A stretch of DNA of 64,000 bases from Clostridiales bacterium (GCA_012837525.1 DUQZ01000062.1:19294-83293); one strand, 5' to 3'. Shown: positions 8,670 through 20,853, counted from the stretch's first letter. The notes: generated from the sequence alone by a model not told the origin. A program made the numbers and translations.

Positions 8670-9544
8670 ATCAGCTCATCCCCATAAAAGCGCAGGAAGC
8701 CCTCCTCCGCGTCCTCGCGCCCGCCGATTAAATCGACCACCTCATAGCGCGCCAGGGTGCGCAGCAGGGGCTGCGGGCTGGCGGGGATGGCAACCAGGGC
8801 GCGGGCGCCGATCAGCTCCACGCCGCTTTCCCACTCACTGGCAAAGGCTGCCGCCTCTGTCGGTGACTGGAAGGTGATGTGGTACACTTTCTGGCGCGTT
8901 AAGCTTAAGGATTCCACAGGCTGGGTGACCACCAAACGGCCCCGCCTGATGATGGCGACGTGGGTGCAGGTGCGGCGAACCTCCTCCAACACGTGGGAGG
9001 TCATCAAGATGGCGGCATCCCGGGCGCGGATTTCAGCCAGCACGTCAATCAGCGCATTTTTTGCCATGACAGACAAGCCGTTCATAGGTTCATCCAGCAA
9101 AAAGACATCCGCATCCATGGACAGTGCTGTCAAAAGCCCCAGCTTTTTGCGGTCCTCAATGGTCATTTTGTGGCATTGGCCGGTGAGGGCGACATCCATC
9201 TTCTCACTCAAATCGCGCGCTTTTTGCGGGTTGAACAAGCCATGATACTGCGCGAAAAATTTGAGGTATTCTTCCCCCGTCAGCCCTGGCTCCAGCGCTG
9301 GCGCGGCCGGCGCGTACACTGCCTTTTTGAAAATCTGATGCCGCCTGGACCAGCACTCCAGCCCAAAGATGCTGGCCCTGCCCTCATGCGCCGCCAGTTG
9401 CCCGGACAGCACACGCAGCAAAACGGACTTGCCAGCGCCAGCCGGGCCAAGCAGCCCAAGGGCTTCGCCGCCCTTTACGTGGATATTGACATCAAAGACA
9501 CCGTCCCCATCAAACTCGCGGGTGACGTTTTCACATCGGATCAA
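8666..9544 (-). CDS. ABC transporter ATP-binding protein with atypical signature motif
   Basis: This is the ATPase partner of the ABC-2 permease. Walker A GPAGAGKS is near residue 35, Walker B is VFLLDEP, and the D-loop/H-loop region reads MNGLS...MTSHVLEE. The signature position reads MTIEDRKKLGLLTAL, where LSGG/YSKG(M)(R/Q)Q is expected, so the conserved Ser-Gly-Gly is missing. The C-terminal 80 residues form the accessory domain common in ABC-2 ATPases. I place the start at TTG 9544, six bases after AAGGAG, giving MIRCENVTREF. An ATG at 9589 would add a lysine-rich 15-residue extension, overlaps the upstream gene by 59 bases and has GGAG only one base before it. Confidence 0.8.
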   Translation of the reverse strand: MIRCENVTREFDGDGVFDVNIHVKGGEALGLLGPAGAGKSVLLRVLSGQLAAHEGRASIFGLECWSRRHQIFKKAVYAPAAPALEPGLTGEEYLKFFAQYHGLFNPQKARDLSEKMDVALTGQCHKMTIEDRKKLGLLTALSMDADVFLLDEPMNGLSVMAKNALIDVLAEIRARDAAILMTSHVLEEVRRTCTHVAIIRRGRLVVTQPVESLSLTRQKVYHITFQSPTEAAAFASEWESGVELIGARALVAIPASPQPLLRTLARYEVVDLIGGREDAEEGFLRFYGDELI

Positions 9545-10667
9545 TCGGAACTCCTTTTTCTGCCTTTTGCTGTTCTTTCTTTTCGACATACTCCGCCGTC
9601 AAGTGGAAAAGAACCGCTGTCAAGGGGATGAAGAGCAGCATGCCGGGGATGCCCAGGATGCCGCCGCCAACCGTCACCGCCACCAGCACCCAGATGGAAG
9701 GAATATCGATCGCCGTTGACATGATGCGCGGATAGATGACAGAGCCAGCGATCTGCTGCACGATGAAGAAGGCCAGCAAAAACCACAGGGTCTGGCCGGG
9801 ATCCTCCGTCAGCACCAGCAGCATGCCCAGAATGCCCGAAATAAAGGGGCCAAACACGGGGATAAAGGCCGCTACAAAGGTAATCAGGCCAATTAAGACG
9901 GGGTACGGGAAAGCGAAGAGCATCAGCACAAGGCCTGTCATAATGGAGGAGATAAACGCCTGCAGCAATTGGCCTGACAGGAAATTGGAGTAGGCTTTGG
10001 TCAGCATGTTCAGTATGCGCAGCACCTGTGTACTGATATTTGCCGGGAATACCGCGTTGATGAGGCGGGTTACCTGCTCCTTCACCTGCTCTTTGCTAAA
10101 CAGCAGATAAATCGCGAACACCAGCCCTACCACCAGGTTAAGCAAATGCTGCGCTGCGGAAATGACCATCCCGGATGAGTAGCTCAGCCCGCCGATTAAG
10201 AACTGGTAGGCCTGTTGGAAGATGCTGCGCACCTCCCGCTCATCCGTCTCGATCAAGCCCAGGGATTCGCGGATGTTGGTGTTGCGCTCCACAAGCCAGA
10301 CCTCCAGCTCCTTGAGCAGACCGGGAATGCCGCTGATTAAGCGGTTGACCGCCGCGACAATCTCTGGAATGATGACCACCATCAACAGGGAGATGATGAC
10401 GGAGACAATCAAGACTGACAAGGTGAGCGTAATCGCGCGGCGCATCTTCCTGAGGGATTCGCTGCGGTCCATCAACACAAAAGCCTGATCCAATTTGCGC
10501 ATGGGCAGGTTGATGATCAGCGCCATGAAGAGGCCGATGATGAAGGGTGAAATAATCGCGATGAACGCCTGCACCAGCGTGATGATCGCGTCCAGCCGGT
10601 ACAAGCCAAATGCAAACAGCATCAGGCCAATGACAAGGGGAAGCCAGCGGTGTTTGTTTTGCAGCAT
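9531..10667 (-). CDS. AI-2E family transporter (PerM/YtvI-like)
   Basis: This 378-residue integral membrane protein has the AI-2E layout: two N-terminal helix pairs (IGLMLFAFGLYRL, AFIAIISPFIIGLFMALII), a central amphipathic region (about 110-200), and a C-terminal helix bundle containing AFPYPVLIGLITFVAAFIPVFGPFISGILG and GIPGMLLFIPL. Members export small molecules or sodium; only a few are linked to autoinducer-2, so the name should not be read as function. ATG 10667 follows GGGGGAG; an in-frame TTG at 10688 is rejected because it sits on the ribosome site. It is the first gene of a six-gene operon with its own promoter. The Lys/Glu-rich tail is cytosolic by prediction. Confidence 0.85.
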   Translation of the reverse strand: MLQNKHRWLPLVIGLMLFAFGLYRLDAIITLVQAFIAIISPFIIGLFMALIINLPMRKLDQAFVLMDRSESLRKMRRAITLTLSVLIVSVIISLLMVVIIPEIVAAVNRLISGIPGLLKELEVWLVERNTNIRESLGLIETDEREVRSIFQQAYQFLIGGLSYSSGMVISAAQHLLNLVVGLVFAIYLLFSKEQVKEQVTRLINAVFPANISTQVLRILNMLTKAYSNFLSGQLLQAFISSIMTGLVLMLFAFPYPVLIGLITFVAAFIPVFGPFISGILGMLLVLTEDPGQTLWFLLAFFIVQQIAGSVIYPRIMSTAIDIPSIWVLVAVTVGGGILGIPGMLLFIPLTAVLFHLTAEYVEKKEQQKAEKGVPIDPM

Positions 10668-10703
10668 GTTGCGAGCTCCCCCTTTCAAATTGATGTAGTT
10701 TGA

Positions 10704-10732
10704 AGTATATCAGCAGGGTTTGATGAACACAA
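10704..10732 (-). promoter_or_regulatory. Promoter of the AI-2E/ABC-2/GH65 operon
   Basis: Minus strand TTGTGT, 17 bases, TATACT with a TG extended -10 (TGATATACT). It lies about 37 bases before the AI-2E start codon and is the only convincing promoter in the divergent gap with clpB on that strand. Confidence 0.65.
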
Positions 10733-10872
10733 GCGGTTTGCCGGTCTCTGTTTAAACTGGCTGAATGCAACTTAATTCTACCTTGTTTTTAACCATGCCA
10801 GCCATCTTGTCAACGCGGGAACGCGCTGAAAATCCAATGGGGTTGGTCCTGTCCAAGAATCACATAAAAATT

Positions 10873-10889
10873 TGTCAAACCGCTTGACA
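10873..10889 (+). promoter_or_regulatory. Inverted repeat overlapping the clpB -35 element
   Basis: TGTCAA, five bases, TTGACA. The right arm is the -35 hexamer of the clpB promoter. The arms share the GTCAA core with the larger repeat at 10920-10944, which hints at a second site for the same regulator, though a -35 hexamer alone would give part of this match. Confidence 0.4.
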
Positions 10890-10911
10890 GGACATGGGGT
10901 TGGTGTATAAT
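10884..10911 (+). promoter_or_regulatory. Sigma-A promoter of clpB
   Basis: TTGACA, 16 bases, TATAAT: both hexamers are perfect. Transcription should start near 10918, just at the edge of the operator repeat. A perfect consensus promoter fits a gene held down by a repressor and released on stress. Confidence 0.85.
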
Positions 10912-10919
10912 TGAATCAA

Positions 10920-10944
10920 GGTCAAAGATGGTCAGTCTTTGACC
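10920..10944 (+). promoter_or_regulatory. CtsR-like operator at the clpB transcription start
   Basis: GGTCAAAGA, seven bases, TCTTTGACC form a perfect 9-bp inverted repeat. Read directly, GGTCAAAGATGGTCA also follows the CtsR heptad pattern RGTCAAANANRGTCAAA except for the last two bases. CtsR represses clp genes in Bacillota by binding such heptads, so clpB is a natural target. It is not a CIRCE element. The inverted arrangement is unlike the usual tandem CtsR box. Confidence 0.65.
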
Positions 10945-10966
10945 CGCAACATGGAGGTGAATTGGT

Positions 10967-13588
<2,622 letters not shown>

Positions 13589-13608
13589 AACGAACAAACC
13601 AAGAAACG

Positions 13609-13641
13609 AACCAGCAGGCGAACATGCCCGCTGGTTTTATT
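13609..13641 (+). terminator. Terminator after clpB, possibly shared with lrgB
   Basis: AACCAGCAGGC / GCCCGCTGGTT pair with one mismatch around a 6-base loop, followed by TTTTATTATAT on the plus strand. On the minus strand the same stem is followed by a shorter T-rich tract, so it may also stop the converging lrgB transcript. Confidence 0.8.
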
Positions 13642-14341
13642 ATATGCCAAAGAGTGAGACGAGCAGCGGCATGAATATAGTGGTCAGCACGCCCGCGACG
13701 CCGATGGCCAGTGAGCTCATCGCGCCTTCTTCCTCCCCCATCTCAAGCGCTCTGCGGGTACCCAATGCGTGCGCGGAGGTGCCCAGGCCGATGCCCTTGG
13801 CGACAGGGCTGGTAATTTTTAACAATTGATAGGCTTTGATCGCGACCATATACCCAAAGATGCCTGCGATGTTGACAAAGGTGACCGTCATGGAAGCGTC
13901 CCCGCCCTGCAGCTGTGACAGGTTCATCGAGATGGCGCTGGTCGCCCCCTTAGGCGCCATGGAGACGATGACCTCCCGGCTCAAGCCAAACAGCTGGCTG
14001 AGCAGAATGCCGCTTGAGATGGATACAATCACCCCGATGCTGATGCCAGCCAGGATAGGAACGGCGTTGGCTTTTGATTTATCAAACTGCTTGTACAAGG
14101 GAACAGCCAGCGCGACGATGGTGGGCCCCAAAAAGAATGAGAGGATGGATGCCCCGGCGCGGTAGTGCTCATACGGGATGCCTGTCAGCATCAAAAACGC
14201 GATGATGCTGACCATGGAAAACAGCATGGGATTGAGCAGGGAGGATTTCGCGCGCCTGAAAATATACTGGTAAAACAGCATGACCGCGATGGTAAGCGTG
14301 AACCCAAAAAGCGGGCTTGTAGTAATCAGCTCCAACTTCAT
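13640..14341 (-). CDS. lrgB: LrgB/CidB family murein hydrolase-regulating membrane protein
   Basis: This 233-residue protein has about seven transmembrane segments, with family motifs LGPTIVALAVPLYKQ (about 71-85), MAPKGATSAI and GLGTSAHALGTRRALEMGEEEGAMSSLAIGVAGVLT. LrgB acts with the holin-like LrgA to modulate autolysin export or activity; in other species the pair also moves pyruvate or small organic acids. Its ATG overlaps the end of lrgA by 4 bp (ATGA), so the two are translated together. They are the last two genes of the operon that begins with the ATP-grasp protein. No LytS/LytR two-component genes, the common regulators of lrgAB, are in this window. Confidence 0.92.
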   Translation of the reverse strand: MKLELITTSPLFGFTLTIAVMLFYQYIFRRAKSSLLNPMLFSMVSIIAFLMLTGIPYEHYRAGASILSFFLGPTIVALAVPLYKQFDKSKANAVPILAGISIGVIVSISSGILLSQLFGLSREVIVSMAPKGATSAISMNLSQLQGGDASMTVTFVNIAGIFGYMVAIKAYQLLKITSPVAKGIGLGTSAHALGTRRALEMGEEEGAMSSLAIGVAGVLTTIFMPLLVSLFGI

Positions 14342-14712
14342 GGGTGTTTGCCCTCCCCCGCCCTCTTTTTAAATCTGCTTGAAAGGAACTGGGCCACCAG
14401 GGACGAGGAGGCCATGGTCAACATGGTGGACAGTACCGCGATGACCAGCACCTGGTTCACAATGCCTTCAAACTTGTGAAAGCTGTTCATCAGGTTGACG
14501 CCATCGGGTAGAATAAACAGCAGCATAAACGCGATCAGCAGGCTGGCCGCCGGCTCCACAGTTTCCAGCTTGACGCGCTTTGTTAGCAGCAAAACCAGCA
14601 GGATTAACATGCCCAGCACAGACCCCGGCACCGGCAGCCCGCTTAACATAATTAAGATATTGCCGGCAAAATTGCACAGCAGGATGATTAGAAAGCCTTT
14701 TAAACGCTCCAC
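14338..14712 (-). CDS. lrgA: LrgA/CidA family holin-like protein
   Basis: This small membrane protein of 124 residues has four hydrophobic segments, with the LrgA hallmarks GLPVPGSVLGMLILLVLL (about 24-41) and LLIAFMLLFILPDGVNLM. It works with LrgB in control of murein hydrolases and programmed lysis. The start is taken as GTG at 14712 because AAAGGA lies six bases upstream. A TTG at 14730 would add MSKGQQ and sits on that ribosome site. It begins 21 bases after the esterase gene, which implies cotranscription with the ATP-grasp and esterase genes, an unusual partnership. The C-terminal tail is basic (SRFKKR). Confidence 0.9.
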   Translation of the reverse strand: MERLKGFLIILLCNFAGNILIMLSGLPVPGSVLGMLILLVLLLTKRVKLETVEPAASLLIAFMLLFILPDGVNLMNSFHKFEGIVNQVLVIAVLSTMLTMASSSLVAQFLSSRFKKRAGEGKHP

Positions 14713-14733
14713 TTGTTGTCCTTTCGACAAAAA

Positions 14734-15474
14734 CTAATTAAACAGCACGCTCAGAAAATAGGCCAGCTGCCTGCGCCACCAGTCCCAATCGTGGTTGACA
14801 TCATACCCCCAGATATCCACCCAGGCATTAATACCCTTCTCCGCCATCGCGGTTTCAAGCAGGCGCAGGGAGCGCTGCATCTCGTCCTCCCAGGCGCCCT
14901 GGCCGCAGCACAGGATGATCTTGCTGTCATTGTACTTCTTGATGAAGGGGTGGCCATGTGGCATGCCCTGGATGCTGTGCAGCGGGGAATTAAGGTAGAC
15001 CAGCTCATCCATATAGCCATACAGCAGCCAGCGTGCGTCATAGGCGCCGGAAAGGGAAATGACCGTTCCAAACAGATCCGGGAAGCGCAGGAGGGTGTTG
15101 GCCGCGTGAAAGGCGCCCAGGCTGCAGCCGGTGGTGGCCAGCCTTCCCTGATAGCCGCTGTCCCGGTAGATAAACGGCACAAACTCCTGGGTGATGTGCT
15201 TCATCCATGCTTCCTGGCGCTCCATTCGCGCATGGGGCGGGCGATTGTAGTCCGACCAGGTTTGCTCATCCAGGCTGTCGATGCAGTACAGGCGCAGTTT
15301 GCCCGCGTCCATCAACGGCTGAAAGACGTCCACCATGCCAAAGCCGGCATAATCGTTGCATTTGCCGTTTTGGGAGGGGAACACCAAAAAGGGCAAGCCG
15401 GCATTCCCATACATCATCACGCCCAATTCCTGCCCCAGAATATGGCTGTAAAAGGCAGTGTACCGGCCGCTCAT
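14734..15474 (-). CDS. Putative esterase (esterase D-like alpha/beta hydrolase)
   Basis: This 246-residue alpha/beta hydrolase is of the putative-esterase family that includes antigen 85 and esterase D. The nucleophile elbow is TTGCSLGAFHA (about residue 115), where Gly-x-Ser-x-Gly has become Gly-Cys-Ser-Leu-Gly-Ala. A late His in DVNHDWDWWRRQL is a good candidate for the catalytic His, as in many esterase-D proteins. The start overlaps the ATP-grasp stop by 4 bp (ATGA), so the two proteins are made in step and probably act on the same product. No signal peptide is seen, so it is cytosolic. The substrate is unknown. Confidence 0.8.
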   Translation of the reverse strand: MSGRYTAFYSHILGQELGVMMYGNAGLPFLVFPSQNGKCNDYAGFGMVDVFQPLMDAGKLRLYCIDSLDEQTWSDYNRPPHARMERQEAWMKHITQEFVPFIYRDSGYQGRLATTGCSLGAFHAANTLLRFPDLFGTVISLSGAYDARWLLYGYMDELVYLNSPLHSIQGMPHGHPFIKKYNDSKIILCCGQGAWEDEMQRSLRLLETAMAEKGINAWVDIWGYDVNHDWDWWRRQLAYFLSVLFN

Positions 15475-16664
15475 GCCAGTCTCTTGCAGGTGTAGTCGAT
15501 AAAGGCGTCCACCTCATCCTGGTTGATGCATTTGGCCAGGTAGATGGTATTGCCCATGGCGCCGGAGAGCGCTTCGGGCATTCGGTCGGTATACATGATG
15601 CGGTGGCCCCAGTCGCGCAGCACCTCCTCATGGTCGTGCGCGTAGGCGCGTACGTCCTGACGGCCCACAAACACGCAGAAGAAGGTTCTGCGGTCCTCCT
15701 GCAGGAAGATGCGGTCATGCAGCACCATATCCGCCCACAGACGGAAGATGTCGACACTGCCGGCGTAGTTGATCATGTCCGGTGTAAAACCGCCGGAAGG
15801 CCGCATGTTAACCTCCAGCCCGACAATCTCCCCCGCCTTGCCTAGGCCTTCCTGGTCATGCGACAGGCGAAAATACTCAAAATGAACCAGCCTGCCCTTC
15901 ACCCCAAAGGCAGCCACGGTGCGTCTGCCCGCGTCGCGGATGTCCTCTGCCACCTCCGGCACAATCATGTAGATGGACTCAATCTTCTCATTCACAATAT
16001 CCATCACAGATACCTTGGTGATGTTACCGGTTTCATACAACGGCTGGCCCTGCTGGCCTACAAGCGCGTCATAGGAGCAGATTTCGCCGTGGACAAATTG
16101 CTCAATAATATAGGGCGTCAGCGGCAGCTTGGCAAAAAACTTGCGCAGGTCCTGCTCGTCACGCAGCCGGAAGGTATCATTGGCACCCACGCCAACATCC
16201 GGCTTGGCCACCAGCGGGTAGCCGTACTTGGCCGCGAAATCAAGCGCTTTGTCTATGTTCTCTGCCATGATATAGGCCGCAGTTTTGATGCCTGCCTTGT
16301 GGTATATCGCTTTCATGGCAGACTTTTTCTTATAGCTTTCCATGACCGCCAGCTGCGGCCCTGTCCGGACATTGAACATGGTGCGCAGCCAGGCATCCTG
16401 GGCAAGCCAATGCTCGTTGTTGGACTCTATCCAGTCAATGGCGCCATGCCGGTTGATAAACCAGCCAATCGCGCGCAAAATGGCGTTGCCGTCCTCCAGG
16501 CTATGCACCTGGTAGTAATCTGTCAGGGCATCGCGCAACTCGGGCAATAAATGCTCATAGGGCGTATCCGCGATGCCCAGCACGTTGATGCCATTTTCTT
16601 TGAGCGCCGCGCAAAAACGCCAGTAGTGCGACGGAAAATGCGGAGAAATAAAAACGAAGTTCAT
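15471..16664 (-). CDS. ATP-grasp domain carboxylate-amine ligase-like protein
   Basis: This 397-residue protein has the ATP-grasp order. An N-terminal Rossmann-like part (FVFISPHFPSHYWRFC, VLGIADTPYE) is followed by a lid and nucleotide site (YPLVAKPDVGVGANDTFRL, YIIEQFVHGEICSYDALV), then the metal-binding end GEIVGLEVNMRPSGGFTPDM with Glu and Asn ligands. Such proteins join a carboxylate to an amine or other nucleophile through an acyl phosphate. The start is ATG 16664 after GAGG; a GTG at 16676 is less well placed. It is first in an operon with an esterase, lrgA and lrgB and has a good promoter. The substrate is unknown, and it is not PurK, CarB or D-Ala ligase by its motifs. Confidence 0.8.
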   Translation of the reverse strand: MNFVFISPHFPSHYWRFCAALKENGINVLGIADTPYEHLLPELRDALTDYYQVHSLEDGNAILRAIGWFINRHGAIDWIESNNEHWLAQDAWLRTMFNVRTGPQLAVMESYKKKSAMKAIYHKAGIKTAAYIMAENIDKALDFAAKYGYPLVAKPDVGVGANDTFRLRDEQDLRKFFAKLPLTPYIIEQFVHGEICSYDALVGQQGQPLYETGNITKVSVMDIVNEKIESIYMIVPEVAEDIRDAGRRTVAAFGVKGRLVHFEYFRLSHDQEGLGKAGEIVGLEVNMRPSGGFTPDMINYAGSVDIFRLWADMVLHDRIFLQEDRRTFFCVFVGRQDVRAYAHDHEEVLRDWGHRIMYTDRMPEALSGAMGNTIYLAKCINQDEVDAFIDYTCKRLA

Positions 16665-16687
16665 ACCAGTCCTCACTAAGTCTAATC

Positions 16688-16708
16688 AGGAAAAGGATGC
16701 CTTTTCCT
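16688..16708. promoter_or_regulatory. Perfect inverted repeat in the leader of the ATP-grasp operon
   Basis: AGGAAAAGG, ATG, CCTTTTCCT: 9-bp arms with a 3-base centre, between the promoter at 16716-16744 and the ribosome site of the ATP-grasp gene. It could be an operator or a leader hairpin; no U-run follows on the minus strand. Confidence 0.4.
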
Positions 16709-16715
16709 TTTGGTG

Positions 16716-16744
16716 AGAATATCACGCAAGGGTAGGAGCGTCAA
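16716..16744 (-). promoter_or_regulatory. Promoter of the ATP-grasp/esterase/lrgAB operon
   Basis: Minus strand TTGACG, 17 bases, TATTCT with a TG extended -10. Transcription would start about 45 bases before the ATP-grasp start codon, just ahead of the 16688-16708 repeat. Confidence 0.7.
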
Positions 16745-16820
16745 ACACCCGCAAACCAGGCCCGCTGCCAGAAATGTTTAAAACATGTACTGTTTGAAGG
16801 AACACAGGCCGGGATTTTCA

Positions 16821-16850
16821 TTGTATCCCTTCGCGGTCTCGTGATATAAT
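16821..16850 (+). promoter_or_regulatory. Promoter of pgsA-guaB
   Basis: TTGTAT, 18 bases, TATAAT with a TG extended -10 (TGATATAAT), 24 bases before the pgsA start codon. It drives pgsA and probably guaB, which follows after one base. Confidence 0.75.
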
Positions 16851-16874
16851 ACGCGCAGTCACAAGGAGGGTCAC

Positions 16875-18930
<2,056 letters not shown>

Positions 18931-18942
18931 TCAAAAGTAGAC

Positions 18943-18977
18943 AAAAATCCCGGAGCAAGCGCGCCCCGGGATTTTTT
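18943..18977. terminator. Bidirectional terminator between guaB and nnr
   Basis: AAAAATCCCGG / CCGGGATTTTT form an 11-bp stem with A-runs and T-runs on both sides (TTTTTT downstream on each strand), so it can stop both converging transcripts. Confidence 0.9.
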
Positions 18978-18990
18978 ATGCTGTTTGCGG

Positions 18991-20478
18991 TTATTCGGCT
19001 GTAAAGGCAGCGACAATACCCAAATGGTCAATTACGTCTTTGGTCAACGGCGACAGCAAGCCCAGTTGTCTGGCTGCGGACCTGCCTGCCATCCCATGCC
19101 AGAGGCTGGCGGTTCTTGCTGCGTTGAACAAACCTTTCCCCGGTTCCTGAGCAATGAGGGTGGCAATCATCCCTGCCAAGGCGTCCCCGCTGCCGCCCTT
19201 GGCGAGGGCGGGCGAGCCCACCAGGTTGAAGGCTGTTTCATTTTCTGACTGGATGGTGCTGACATCGCCTTTCAGAAGAACGATACCGCCAAAGGTTTTC
19301 TGCAGCCGCTCCGCCGCGGATAGTGGGTTATCAATGACCTTTGCTGCCGAGGTGTTCAGTAACCGGGCTGCCTCCCCCGGATGCGGCGTCATCACAGCGT
19401 GTTCGCCCAGGCGCATCGGGTTTTTGGCCAGCAGATTCAGCGCGTCCGCGTCCCACACGCTGGGCAAATCCGGCGACCAGAGTTTTACTATGTTTTCCCA
19501 GATTGCGTCTGATTGCCCCAAGCCGCATCCCACCGCGAACACATCATACCGCGGTCTGCTTTTAACTGCCTCCTCAATTGGCACACACATGGCGTTGGGC
19601 ACAAGTGACTGCAGAATCGGGATAATCTCCCGCTCACAGACAATGGTCACCAGACCCGCTCCCGAACGCAGGCAGGCCAGCGCTGCCTGAGCAGCCATAC
19701 CCGCCGCACCGGCCATGCCCAGGGAGCCCATGTACATCAGGACGCGGCCATTGTCCCCCTTGTGCGCGTCTGGCGCGCGCTTGGGCAGATAATCTTTTAA
19801 ATCTGTTTCCTCAAGCGAGGTAATCAAGCGGTCTTGGCCCAGTGATTCATACGCCTTCTTCGGCAAGCCAATGGGAACCACTCTTATTTTGCCAAGTTTT
19901 GTCTTATCCTTTGCCAGGCAGTGACCGGTCTTCAAATGCCCCAGCGCGATGGTGTGGGTTGCGTGAAAACAGCCTTGGCTCATTAGACCGCCCGAGCTGT
20001 CCAGGCCGCTGGGCACATCCACCGCAATGCGCGGTACATCCCACTCGTTCACCGTGTTGATGATCGATGCGGTTTCCTGAGGCAATTCACCATGAAAGCC
20101 TGTACCAAACAGGGCATCCACAACGGCGTCAACTTCTTGTGCATGCCTTGTAATAAAATCTATGAACGGTATTTCCAAGGTTTTGGCATAGGCATAGTTT
20201 GCTTGCGCGTCCTTGGTTTTCGGATCACCAAGCATCACAACCCGCGGTTTGCCGCCGGCAAGCAGGCACAGCCGGGCCATGGCCAAACCGTCGCCGCCGT
20301 TGTTGCCGGTACCGATCAGAAAAAGAATGGTCTTGCCATCAATACCGCCCAAAACGTCTTGTAAGGCCTGAAAGGCTTCCCGCGCCGCGTTTTCCATCAC
20401 AAGCAGGCTGGGTACACCCAGACTGAAGGCATGCTCCTCCAGCATTTTCATCTGTTGCGGTGTCAAGATGGTTTGCAT
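18991..20478 (-). CDS. nnr: Bifunctional NAD(P)H-hydrate epimerase/dehydratase
   Basis: This 495-residue repair enzyme restores damaged NAD(P)H. The N-terminal YjeF domain (1-215) epimerises NAD(P)HX and carries IGTGNNGGDGLAMAR and VDALFGTGFHG, PRIAVDVPSGLDSSGG. The C-terminal YjeF dehydratase domain (about 235-495) uses ADP or ATP and carries AHKGDNGRVL, TPHPGEAARLL, LLKGDVSTI and SPALAKGGSGDALAGMIA. Fusion of the two halves is usual in bacteria. The ATG begins on the base after the acpS stop (TAGATG), with AAGGGGAA inside acpS, so they are coupled; acpS-nnr adjacency is common in Bacillota. It is the last gene of the long leftward run and ends at the shared terminator. Confidence 0.95.
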   Translation of the reverse strand: MQTILTPQQMKMLEEHAFSLGVPSLLVMENAAREAFQALQDVLGGIDGKTILFLIGTGNNGGDGLAMARLCLLAGGKPRVVMLGDPKTKDAQANYAYAKTLEIPFIDFITRHAQEVDAVVDALFGTGFHGELPQETASIINTVNEWDVPRIAVDVPSGLDSSGGLMSQGCFHATHTIALGHLKTGHCLAKDKTKLGKIRVVPIGLPKKAYESLGQDRLITSLEETDLKDYLPKRAPDAHKGDNGRVLMYMGSLGMAGAAGMAAQAALACLRSGAGLVTIVCEREIIPILQSLVPNAMCVPIEEAVKSRPRYDVFAVGCGLGQSDAIWENIVKLWSPDLPSVWDADALNLLAKNPMRLGEHAVMTPHPGEAARLLNTSAAKVIDNPLSAAERLQKTFGGIVLLKGDVSTIQSENETAFNLVGSPALAKGGSGDALAGMIATLIAQEPGKGLFNAARTASLWHGMAGRSAARQLGLLSPLTKDVIDHLGIVAAFTAE

Positions 20479-20853
20479 CTATTCCCCTTCCAAAACCGTA
20501 AACGCGATGGCCAGGCCGCCGTCGTGTGAGATGCTCAGGTGTGCCTGGGTGACACCCAAGCTGTCTGCCAGATCTTTAGCAGTACCCTTGAGGTGATAAG
20601 ACGGCGCGCCCTTGTCATCATGCTGGATGACGATATCCTGCAGCCGCACGCCATCAAGGCCAGTGCCCAGCGCTTTTGCCAGCGCTTCCTTGGCCGCGAA
20701 ATGCCCAGCCATGGAATCGGCTGCCAACTTGCCGCGGGACAGGATGTACGCCTGCTCGCCGGGGTCAAAGTATCGCGTTAAAAAAGACGAATCCGCAAGC
20801 AGGCTGGCCATCCGGCTCACCTGGCACAGATCCGTCCCGATGCCTTTGATCAC
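20479..20853 (-). CDS. acpS: Holo-[acyl-carrier-protein] synthase
   Basis: This 124-residue enzyme transfers 4'-phosphopantetheine from coenzyme A to a serine of acyl carrier protein, activating fatty acid synthesis. Family motifs are IKGIGTDLCQVSRM at the N-terminus (the Asp binds Mg), FDPGEQAYILSRG, GHFAAKEALAKALGTG (Glu ligand in the KEAxxKA block) and LSISHDGGLAIAFTV. The start is GTG 20853 in a 4-bp GTGA overlap with the P1 peptidase stop; it lacks a good ribosome site of its own, so translation probably depends on that coupling. The open frame extends further upstream, but that part is antisense-like sequence inside the neighbour and does not resemble AcpS. Confidence 0.93.
   Translation of the reverse strand: MIKGIGTDLCQVSRMASLLADSSFLTRYFDPGEQAYILSRGKLAADSMAGHFAAKEALAKALGTGLDGVRLQDIVIQHDDKGAPSYHLKGTAKDLADSLGVTQAHLSISHDGGLAIAFTVLEGE

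Noticed and set aside
10861..10966. CIRCE element before clpB
   Set aside because: No TTAGCACTC / GAGTGCTAA arms; the repeat there has the GGTCAAA sequence.
16774..16786. Palindrome ATGTTTAAAACAT between the ATP-grasp and pgsA genes
   Set aside because: Short and A+T-rich; it lies outside both promoters and may be chance, although an operator cannot be excluded.
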